From Siphonodentalium dalli (taxonomy: Eukaryota > Mollusca > Scaphopoda > Gadilida > Siphonodentaliidae), in contig CP136061.1 in assembly GCA_032622095.1 (NCBI GenBank), positions 47,003,797 through 47,067,796 of the forward strand: DNA of 64,000 nucleotides, given 5' to 3'. A model generated the notes under the pieces. The model worked only from the letters and a program-made list of their open reading frames with translations, was not told the origin of the DNA and ran no database searches. How positions within the stretch are numbered: position 1 is the first letter of the stretch; every line of letters begins with the position of its first letter. Below, piece after piece: positions 21,901 through 33,900 of this stretch. Made by a program: the position numbers and the translations under genes.

Positions 21901-24900
21901 TATAAAGGGTGTTTAATGGTACACTATTCATTATATGGTTCGAATAAAGAGCGTTTGCTTCACGTCTATGCGAAACAAAGAAAACAGCTAAAAGTCGCTC
22001 TGCATGATGACGGTAAGATTGTGCCGAGTATGAGGTGTGTATATCAGTATTTGGTGTCACTATCGGCCACTACAATATACAACAGTCTTGGGGTTCAAAT
22101 GCGCCATGTCCGTTCAAAAGTCAAATATCTATATTAAAATGAGAAATCAGTCACCACCACATAAGGTACAATAACTGAACGGTTGTATTCAATCGTGTAA
22201 CACATTCACGGTGTACTTATGCCCATGCACAAAGGGTCGATAGGGGACGTGGCGAGAGGGTGGGGTGTATCACCCCAACTTTTGTCAACAGTTGGATATT
22301 GCATATACCTAACACACCAAAACATACGTTGAAATTATTCTGTCATTCAGTTTGATTTTCCAAAAATGTATTAGTGGGGATTTTTTTTTTATAGTTTTAG
22401 ACCAACATTTGCAAATATTCCTACTTTTGGTAGAAAAACATTCGGGCTATATGGTCAACAGCAGGTTGGAAATATCCAACAATTGTAAAGCTTGAGGAAA
22501 GTCAATAATTTATCAATTTTCATGTTCAGATTTCAAAACGTTCTCACACCAGACCGAACCATGGTCGACCCGGTATGCCCTGGTCTAACCACATTCAGTG
22601 GCTCGTCAATACTGATCATTAATTTGTGAAAAACAAACCAGGGCGTGAATTTGCCTGGTGTTAGACCACTAGATGTTATGATTTTGCAATTTCCAGGTTC
22701 ATATCTACAAAACTGTTCTCGTACTGCATGGTCGGCAAGGTGGACCCCCCCCCCCCCATCACAGGACTTCTGCAACAAGACCACTGATCCATTTAGAACA
22801 GTCCACAATAATATTCAGGACAGTGAAGGATCAGTTGGGGGAAAAGAGCCCAACGGCGTGCACAATTTGAATTACGCACAAACCTCTGTTTGGTGTGGTT
22901 TAAGGGGGTGTATAGTTGGGAATTTGAAGGTGGACACCTTCTCAACGCGGAGACCCCCTATAATTACGTCCCTGTGTCGAGACTGCGTATAGCACCGCCA
23001 ACTCACTCTCTTAATCATAACATGTCATTACGTGAGTGAAGACAGTTGTCAGTAAACAAACCGGCGTTCCATAGTTATCTTAGTGTTAGAAGCCGCCTCG
23101 ATTCTTTGAACATAAAACATGGCTTAAATGACAAATGTATCAATGAGATTTGGCAATGAAATCGTGCAATAAATAGATTAATGCATAGCTGACTGTTATT
23201 TCGTAGAACTAATGTACTTTTGAGTGAGAAAACTTTAGCGAAAGACTACCAGTCAATGGGATACATCTACCCGTTCCAAATCCCTATCGCTGTATGTGCT
23301 GCATTCAAAGTACGCAAATGACCGTGACGATTTTCACCGATCTACTTGGATCTACCGGTACCCGTACCCGTCCGACGGGTATCGCAAACTCGCTAATGTT
23401 ATAATTCCCAAATATTTAATTCTTATGGTGATGCAGTTATCTGCCAAGCATGTGCAGAAAGAAGTTAACAGAAATTTAGAACAATTTGCGAAATAATGGA
23501 TTTTAGCTACACCTCCCCCAAACACGTTTTTGGTCGAAAAATTACATATTTTTGTTCAGAACTTTACCAAATTTCCCAGTTGACCATACTGGGAGTCTGG
23601 GACCCAACATAATTCTTTTGCTGAAAATTGAGCCCGGGGACATTGCTTAAGTGATTAAAGACGTGTTCAGGCTTCCAGACCCCAAATTTCAACAACACAT
23701 TTTATTTGCTATTACATACAATAAGTGTCGCATATCAATCAACCAATCAATAGTTTATTCTCAAAAAACCAATAATGGTATACAGAGATTACAATAATTG
23801 GACATCTGGAGAACCCAGCATGTCCGACGTATAGATGCACAAGTACTCCATTCCCGTTTAAGATTGAAATGCAGTAGTTTGAACTATGGCCAATTGAGTA
23901 ATCACATGAAAACGTCCCCTCTCTGTTATTGTGGCAAATAGAAAAAGCATATCATTACTTTTTGGAATACAGTGTTTTTTATGTACAGCAACTCAGTCAG
24001 CGCGAAAATATTAAAATAGTTGACGGGGTTCAGACATTTATCTCGAAAACAAAGCGATTTCCATAATGCTGTCATTTGTTAAAACTTCGTGAAAAGCATT
24101 GAAACCCTGCTGAGTGCGAAATTTACCACCTCCAGATCGTCTGCAATCTCACTGCGACGGGCGTATCAATGACGAAAACAACATTATCTGTGTAGCATTG
24201 CGTCCAATCAGCTCCAACGAAACTATGTGTATATCATTGTATCCAATCAGTTCAAATTGCATTACATCCTAATTTTCCCCATACAATCTCCCTCCCAGAT
24301 AAATTGTTTACCTCCGGATAGAACTACCACATACTTATATATCGCATAGTTTCGGCCACAATGTATGTTGATATTGAATTCATAATCCCTTCAGTACATG
24401 ATGTGTTCAAGACCTCAAATGGGGTAGGGGTACATACAACTCGCGAGACCATTGCCATTCGGCCACAATCTTGGGTAATATGGATAGCTTATGCATTGAG
24501 CTAGTGTTGTGTTCAAGACTTCAGATAGGGATGGAGTCCCCTGAGAGTAAAATTTAGCCCTTTCATTTGCTGACTATTTGTTGTAAAGTGCCATAGGCTA
24601 TCTGGAACCTTCTCATCCATAACAGATTCGTATTGCCAGATAATAACCCCATTTGTCCGCAACTTCAGTTAACATTGAGAGCATATCATTTTGTTAAGAC
24701 TTCAAGTTGGATAGTGGGGTCCTCAAGACATAGAAAATTCGCCTTCTTGTTTGCCAGCCGCTTTTTGTAAAGTGTTCCAGGATTTCGAGGGAACCAAATC
24801 ACCCATATATCAATTAATAATTCCATGACAGCAATACCTTTCGATCACATACTCAGCTAAGTATGAGAGAATATAACTTCAGTTCATGCTCTGATCAAGA

Positions 24901-27900
24901 TATTAAATGGGTTAATGGGGTCCCCCCCCCAAAACAGTGAGTATTCGCCTTTCTCTTTCATCAACAACTTTTTGTAAAGTGACCCAGATATTCAAGGCCC
25001 TGGTATACTATACTTTTTATAAAGCGTCCATTTCTCTACGCACGCAGTTAAGAATGGGAGCACAGCCTTTCGGTTCATTGTGTGTCCCAAGATTGCAAAT
25101 GGGGCAGTGTGGCCTAACACATTACATTTCGTATTTGCCAGCCTAGCCACTTTTTGTAAAGTGCCCAGACATTGGGAAGCCAGCCAACCCACCCATCGTG
25201 CAATGAAGAGGTATATTAGCTGAATTACATACCATTTGTCCACACCCCAGTTAATATTGAGAACATGTCCATCCATTAGTGTGTTTAAGACTTTAAATGG
25301 GGTAGGGTGCTCAAAGAAAATATTCAGCTTTGGTTTTTGCCAGCCGCCTTTTGTAAAGTACCCTAGGATTTTGGGAACCAAACTACCCATATAACATGTA
25401 TATTCTCTGATAGCACTACCTTTCGTTCACACTGTGATTTAATAATAAAAGCATGAATATTCGGCGCATGGTGTGTTCAAGAGTTTAAATGGGCATATAA
25501 AGGGGTCCCACAAAACCAAAAAATATTCGCCTTTGAGTTTGCCATCCGATTTTCGTAAAGTGCTAAAGGCTTTCGGGATCTAATAAACCCATCCATCAAC
25601 ACCATGTATGTGCCCCGATATTACTATTTTTGCCCACATCCTCTGACATCCTCAGTTAATAATTACAGAAATCATTTCAGTTCGTGAGTTGTTCAACTTT
25701 AACACTTCAATTGTGTAGGGGGGGTCTAAAACAGCAAATTCGTCTTTCTTATTTATCAGCCACTTTGTGTAAAGCGACACATGCACAACCCATCCATACA
25801 AATTATGTATTCTCTGATAGAACTACATTCCCGTCACACTCTCGGTTAATATAGAGAATTAGAGATCATAAAGCTTAATTTCGTATTGCGTTGAAGCCTT
25901 TAAATTGGGTAGCGTGTTCTTGAAAAATATAGCAAATTCGCCCTTCATATTTGCCAAGCAAAGTGCCGCACTGTTTCGGGAACAAACCCATCCATAAACA
26001 TTGTATATTTCCTTATGTAATTGTCCTTTATAATTACATGATTCTTAATACTGAGATCATATTTTGTTCAGTCCGTGGTGTGTTCAGGACGTCTAATAGG
26101 GCAGGGGAGCAATAATGATTTTGTTCTGTATGATTATGTTAGTCTATATAATGTGTCGTATAGAACAAATACTTCAGTTGCTCAAAGTCGATATGTGTTA
26201 ATATAAAATTACATGTCATAAATAAAATATTGTGTTGTTGTTGTTGTAACTGGGGGTTTAATTGGAAACCTGAGGTCATCTAAAACCAGACTTGCGGTGT
26301 CTACGGATCAGGTTTTCATCACACGAATAATGATTAGATGCTCATTAGAATAATTTAGAAAGGTCTGTCTTGTTATCATAAATATGTAGTTTTCTACTAA
26401 ATCGCGTCCGGGGGAGTGGTACCTAATTTCAATATCTTGAAAACCGTTGACAATTTCTGTCAAATTCTTTCTACTTGTGATGTCCAGATAACTACTGAGC
26501 CATATGAATTATATAGTTGGTCACGTATTGTTTATAACAAAGGTTTTAGTACTTAACATCGATGTTAATGCATGCAAAATTAAATGTTATCAATAAAATA
26601 ATTGTTGTTGTTGTAACTGGGGGTCTGAAAGCCTGAACACATCTGTAATCGATTAAACAGCATCTCTGGACAACACTTTCAGTACAAGATTCATATTGGG
26701 TCCCATTCAGATCAATTCGGAAATGTTTGTAATGTCATTATCAAAAATATGTATTTTTTTCAACCAAAAACGTGTTTGGGGGAGGGGTAGCTAAAATCCA
26801 ATATCTCGCAAACCGTTCAAACTTTTTGTTAACTTCTTTCTTCATATGCTTGACAGATAACTACTACACCATATGGACTAAATATTTCAATATTATTGCA
26901 ATATCCGTTTGAATGATAATGTTCGAAAAATATAATATTTTTGAAAAAGAGCGATTTTTCAACAAAAAATAAATGTTTCGGCTCCAAATGGCACGAAAAT
27001 CCAAATTAACCAACACTTCTTGCATATCAGGTACAGATATGGTATGCTGTAGTCATTTTAACGCCTACAATGTGGGCTAATAACTTAGGACATAGCCGCA
27101 GGGCTCACTTTACCAAAATCGTTAATTTCTGGGAAAAGTCACTGGTGGGTATCGTTCATCGTCGATTTCAGAATAGCCACCACCAATTCCGTTATTTTTC
27201 ACTATCATTTTCGTCTACAGTATATATTTCTCTTTCAAAAAAAGTTAGTTTTAACTTGTTCTACCGTGGGTAGGGGTACCCGACCACTTTTGGCGTTTGG
27301 CCGCTGTACTAATATACTTGGTCAGTGGTCACCAAGCGTAATGCAGTCTAACAGCATGAAACAACGGAGGTATATAGATTACCTTCACACTGCCAGTTCA
27401 TACCAATCGTGACACTCTATCATGTCATATTTGATATCACTTAATGTCCGATAAAATGTAGAAACCAGTAAATTATTGCAGAAAGAGATACTAGTATTTT
27501 TGCCCAATTTCATAGCCTTCATTTAGACTATATTCGCTTTATATATTGAACTAACAAGGTGGCTTGGGCACAGGTCCTCACATTGAACCAATGAGGAACA
27601 GAGGCTTGAGTTTAACTGACACAATGATGAAGAATTAATACATTAAACAACCTGCATCAAAATCCCAAATCTGTTTTTGAACTTGTTGCAGATGGCACAG
27701 TCACATTTCACTCCATGTCACATAACATCACAGATTTATGAATGTATAACTAACATTTTGTTTATTAATGTATCAACATGGAACTATATTTTGCCAGGGA
27801 ATGATTAATACTGGTGTTACTGTAATGCGAACAACCCTCCTGATAAATAATAGACCATTCCAATGTACACTTTTATAACTGAATGGGAAAATTCATTTGG

Positions 27901-30900
27901 TATAGAAAGGGTTAAACTCTGGAAGATATTGAGGTAAAGGTGAGATTTCGCTGGAAAACACAGTGAAGTTTGAAGGCTTATCGCTGTGAGAACAAAATCA
28001 TTATCTCTGGTTTCTCCTCCTTGTTGTCATCCAGGTCAAGCTTAGAAAATGGTATCAAAGTGATGGAACCTTCTAAAACATGGCATTTAGCTCAGGATCT
28101 TCACTTAATCACACGTCTCATGGACGGATGGATGCATATAATTCAATATCTTTTGGATGGGGGTATAAATATGCAGCTTTTTTTTGGAATTGAGGCTTTC
28201 CCTGAGAAATGAACTATTTTGGTTATATTACATGAAACCCCTATTATATCATTAAAAAACCATTACATATTTCCTTATATCACATAGTGTATATGTCACT
28301 AGTGATGAATAAGCATGTGCTTCCTGCCAACATGGCAGCGCACCAACAAAAATACTTTACATTGATTAGGCGGATTATTACTATTTTGAAAAGCTGCGCA
28401 TGACACAAAAATCAGACAATGCAAAATGATTGATTTGTTCATTAAAGTTAAATTCTTGTCCAACCTCGTTGCACTAACGAAAATAGACACAAAAACAGAG
28501 GCAAATTGGAGGGACTATAATTTTCATTGTAAATCTGAGCGTGAATACTGTCATATAGGGTTGTGAAGCATCTCATCCAACGGTGTAATGTATGCATTTT
28601 TAAGCTTCTTTTAAGGATTTTGTTTTGTTAAAAAGGCATAAAGCTCTAGTTTTTTTCATGTGATATGAGTTATGTTGGGATATAAGATTTTAGAAACTAT
28701 TTTCATAAATTTGATTCACAACTCGTCTACGACTCGTTGTGAATCAAATTTATCAAACTCATTTCATAAAATCTTTCTTCCCAACAGAATTCATTGGAGA
28801 TCCTCTATATCTCACCCAAATAATTAATCTGCTAGCAACTGTATGTGGGGCACCATTATTGTCATTAGAACTCAGTCCTTTTGATTTTGAAAAACGCAGG
28901 TGCAAAGTTTATTGTGTGCTTGATATTTGGATATAGGGGCGCAATTTTGCTTTGGTGCACCTAACGGGAAATATAAGTTATAACAATGCATGTAATCATG
29001 TAATATAATACACTCAAATAACATTGCTTTAATAAAATTAAACTTCAAACAAAATCAAAGTGTTCATAGATGATTTACTTTTTGCACAATACTTTTCAAT
29101 TCCAGGTGCACGATGTGAGCGCAAAAGCAATTGTGCGCCTCAAAATCGAAGGTCTGAGAACTCACCTTGTAGTTTGACGAGACTTTCGTGCCTATCTTTA
29201 TACATTATTGTTTTCAGGAACTGTATGACATTAGGAACACATTTCCCAGGCACATGCGCGATAGACTGTGTGTACGTGTTAAATAGTATAACCGACGCTA
29301 AATGCAGGGTCATCGCTGGGTCAGTCTCATCTTTTATCTGTTCCAACAACGCCTGTCTGTGGTTAAATATCAGCTGTCTGAAAATAAAGAGCAAGATGTA
29401 ATACAGTAATAATGGTGCTTATATAGCGCTTTTCATAAGCACTTCAAATTATTACCCCAGCTGTTGAGTAATGCCTGACATTAATGGTTGACATTGTTAA
29501 CAAGATAGAGTAGTCCTTCTTTGTATGCTTTTGGTATGTTCTGACCATTTTCGCGTGGATTTTCTGTTCTAAAAATAGCCCCTAAAACTGTCCAGCTCAT
29601 GTGATAAAAAATTCTTAATAAAATTTGTATTAATTGATAGCAACTTTTCCGAACAAGTGTCTATTATTTTATACCCCAGAATCTATATAAAACTTTCTGG
29701 GAAGAGATAGACAACGCTTAACTTGAAATACAGGAATACTTGCCTTTCTTTCCTTTTGTCAGGTTTTTTCAGCATAATTCCCAGTCTGGCTCCACTGCAG
29801 GCTACATCCAGATTATTGTAGAAATCTTCTAACGTCTAACAAAAAAGAAGAAGAAGAAATTCAATATAAAAAAGAAATATTAATAGTGTATAAAAATGAA
29901 AGGCCATCCAAAATTAATTATTTGTTTCCTTAAGAAATCCCTCACTGATTTATGAGACTCATTCAGGGGGGGGTCGGAAAAAAAATTCAGGCACGTATGG
30001 CATTTTTTCCCTTTCGATCATTTTTTGTACCCACCCACCCCCACCGCCCAATTTTTTTTCCGTTTTTGACAGTTTTTTTCGACCATTTTTTGACACCCAC
30101 CCTAAAACACTAAAACAGAGATTTGCGGGGGGGGGAAATTCACTGTAAACAGCTGTATATGAATTTCTGTGCATACTATTTATCATGGATGTTAACATGG
30201 ACATGTAAATAGGAATGAGTCATTTTGAGGTCATTCGGCCAAAAAAACATGGCTGCCAGCGGCCATCTTGGATTTCAAAATTTGCAACAAAATACAACAC
30301 GATAACTGCCTGCAGTCAGTTTACAGTTAGAATTACATTATTTCTCTCATTCAAAGTGGTTTTGAAGCCCAACTCATTGCCAAAACACTAAAAAACAAGC
30401 AGGATTTGTTTTTTTTAGTTGCGGAAAAAATTGCTTGTTGGTGGCTTTGACCACCCACCCACCCCGGCATACGTGCCGGAAAAAAAAAAATTCACCCCCC
30501 CCCCCTGACTCATTATCTTTTTTATTGCAAGCAATTTATGCAAAATGAAATTTCATGACAATTGTTTTACATTATCATAATAGGTTCAGAGTTGTAAAAG
30601 CTAAACAGGCACACTTGTCTGAGTAGTAGACACAGAGTAGACACAGAGTAATAAAATTGACATGCACTATACTATTAATAGTAACACTGTCCTTTATTTA
30701 GTTGAAAGTCACTTAACAGCAAGCCTGAGTTTAGTGTGCCTGTCATTTGCAGAATGAGGTCTCCATAGGTGAATTTAGTGATGCCATCATGCACACGGGC
30801 TAGCATCACCAAATTCACTCTCTGGGGACCTCATTCTGCATTGCCTCATCTGCTATGGGAGACACTCAGATTGCAGTTCCCAAATGGTGAATATTGTGAT

Positions 30901-33900
30901 GTGCACCCATTGGGCACCTCGTCTGCCAATTTGGGGATATTGAGAAACTAAACTAAAAAAGAAATAGAATCTGTGAAGAAGTTTCTATAGAAATTTGATA
31001 ATAAAGAGAAGAAGAGGCCTAAGCGGGCTTGCATCACTAAATTCACCCTCTGGGGACCTCATTCTGCAAATGACATCCACACATAACTCAGACTTGCTTA
31101 ACAGGCATCCCACAATCCCACAAAGGAAGTTCTTAAACAATGATGTAGATAAACCTTTACAAGGACGATTGAGTCCAAGTCTGGAAATAAAATGTATGAT
31201 GTTTCAGAATGAGGTCCCCAGAGGGTGAATTTAGTGATGATAACCCCATATAGTGGGCTAGCATCACCAAATTCACCCTCTGGGGACCTCATTCTGCAAA
31301 TGTTAGACATGATCCAGACTTGATTGAGTGAACCAACCTCCAACATGATGACTATCATTCGGCATATACTTATGGCCATTTTCCAGTGGAAAAATATAAA
31401 GGGAATATCACGAAAACCATAAAACTTACTCAGTTGAAGGCTTACTATCATTCACAATCATGGAACATCATACACTGTTTAAAAGTTTGAGATACAGTTG
31501 TTCCATTTTTTAATACTGGCCGACTGTTAGTGTGCTGAAGTAGGTCTGTACTCAGTATGGAGATATAGCACACAGAGTGACATTTTAGCCACAAAGCCAC
31601 TGCTGGGAAACTCAATTGTCCACTGACAGGTATTTATCTCAGTGCTGTGTTGACAGCATTACAAGACAAATATTCTAACGGTTCTGTAATAACGCGGATG
31701 TACATATGTCTACACTATGTCTAACGTTCGGTGTATACTTACCATCCTCTGGTTTATTGTTGTATCTAATTTCCTGACATAGAACATTGATCTCTTTTCG
31801 GGGAGCTAATACAAATATTACAACAATTTATTCAACAAAAATTACAAATTTATAAACTTCCGATTTATATACGAGGAATGCATGGTTGTATACGATATGT
31901 TATTCACCGGACTCAAAACATGGGGTTTTCTCGCTAATCACTACCTGTCACCGAACTGATATATTCGATTCGATGTTCGATTCCCGAATACTGTGCAGTA
32001 TTCGATTCGGTATTCGATTTGATTGTATTCAAATATTTATTAATGTAATTTTGGTTGAAAGGAAAATCAGCATAAAACTCTATTATGAGTATAGATTTAG
32101 AATGGTGCTGTTGGACCAAAATGCTGCATTCGTTCAGAATGCAGCTAACGATGATCTGGATTTGACTTCTCTACATTAGAAACTGTAGGAGAAGTTGAGG
32201 ACACCATAAAGTTACACAAAGAGCAAAGAAAGACACCACATTATATACATTTAAAGACGCATAATCCGATTAAGCACCCCTCAATTACTAGTTATTTGGT
32301 TTCGGGGTTAAAAAAAAGTCGAGTCGAGGAACCCATCTTTCAAAGATCAGAGATTAGATATCGATTTTTGAAATCTACTATTTTTCACCATCAATACTTT
32401 AGTGGCCCAGTAAAAAGTCGATGAGCCGACGGTCTCGGACCAAATTGCGGATGACGATGGATAACTCTAAAGTCAAGAGGCTTTGTGTTGATATTAAGGC
32501 CAAATTTCGTCGAACAACATGTCAATAAATATGTGTTATATACACAATGTGTTTGTATCGATTCATGTATCGCGACGAGGCTAGTTTTCGTGACCATATA
32601 AGCGATGAGTCGACCTTGGTCGCTCAGTCGCTATATGGCCACGAAAACTAGCTAAGTCGCAATACATGAATCGTTACAAACACATTGTGATATAACACAT
32701 TTATCTACCATTGGTGTGTGACAGAATCCACCGCATAAATTACATTTTAGGAGTTTCTTAAATGCCAAAACTGTTAAATTTGTGTCCGACGATTAGCTTT
32801 CTTGAGTAAATTCTCCCAACCTGCAAAGATATCTGTGTCACGCGATTAGCTCGCTTTGCTAAATTCTCACAACCTGCAAGTTCACACGCGAATATGCCTA
32901 ACGGAAATTGTATTCAATGGACACAATCTCTTACACCTGCATGTTTTATATAATTTATAATAAATACTGAACAAATACATATTAGTTACTTTGTTATACC
33001 ATAAAACCCATCATGGTAGGCAATCAAATAATGTTAAAACCTTGGAACTGTTTGTTTATAGTATGCAAGAATATACGTTGGAATGTCGTTTTGATTTTTC
33101 ACGAGATTGATGTGAAGTCAGTTCATTCATGATTTTGAACCAGTCAACGACGTCACAAGCGCCTTGTATCGCAACTGCAGTAACGATACAGACGTTTTTA
33201 TCGCCAATTTGTTATCGCCAATTGTATAAGGGAATGGTAGATAAATAACACGTTTCGGGCAATTTTATACTATAATTGACATTGGTTAGTATTATTTTTG
33301 GGCAATTAACGATTCTGATAACTGAAGCGGTATTTCTAATGAAAGTGTCAATGACACTGTAGCTCAACTTGGAAAGGGAATAATTTAATGTATTACAGTC
33401 AATGGAGCGATTAGGAATGTGGAAAGTTGAATGTCTAATACTAGTTTATAGACATGAAGAGAAAAGTAAAATCCAAGATGGCTGCTGACGGCCATGTCTT
33501 CGGCCGAATGACCCCAAAATGATTGTATCCCATCCACATGTCATCGTTAACATCCATGACAAATTTTATGACGATCAGACTAAAGGTACGACCTGTAGCC
33601 CATGCTAAAGAATTTAGTCATACAAAGAGTAAAATCCAAGATGGCTGCTGGCGGCCATGTTTTTTGGACAGATGACCCCAAAATGACTCGTTCCCATCTA
33701 CATGTCATTGTTAACATCCAGGATAATTTTATGATGATCAGACTAAAAGTACGACCTGTAGCCCGTGCTAAATGATTTAGTCATACAAAGAGTAAAATCC
33801 AAGATGGCTGCTGGCGGCCATGTTTTTTGGCCGAATGACCTCAAAATGACTCGTTCCAATCTACATGTCATTGCTAACATCCATGACAAATTTTATGATG

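Larger units (their letters stand above)
19038..27310. mobile_element. 8.3-kb element with long (about 0.85-kb) inverted repeats
   Basis: The left arm (about 19038-19890) and right arm (about 26440-27310) are inverted copies with few differences. Landmarks are AGTGCAGCGGCCAAA at the edge, 'acccacggtagaacaagtt', 'ggttaatttggattttc' and 'catatggtgtagtagttatc'. AATAT occurs on both sides (19033-19037 and 27311-27315) as a candidate 5-bp target duplication. The left arm is followed by a direct partial copy of itself (19890-20202 continued at 23395-23740), which another element interrupts. No transposase is recognisable. It occupies most of UFL1 intron 16. Confidence 0.75.

Noticed and set aside
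21778-22137. 119-codon frame as a transposase
   Set aside because: No catalytic motif or zinc-binding pattern is visible and it starts within a palindrome of another repeat.
22645-22992. 115-codon plus-strand frame
   Set aside because: Includes a poly-C run read as prolines, lies inside the nested element, and shows no domain.
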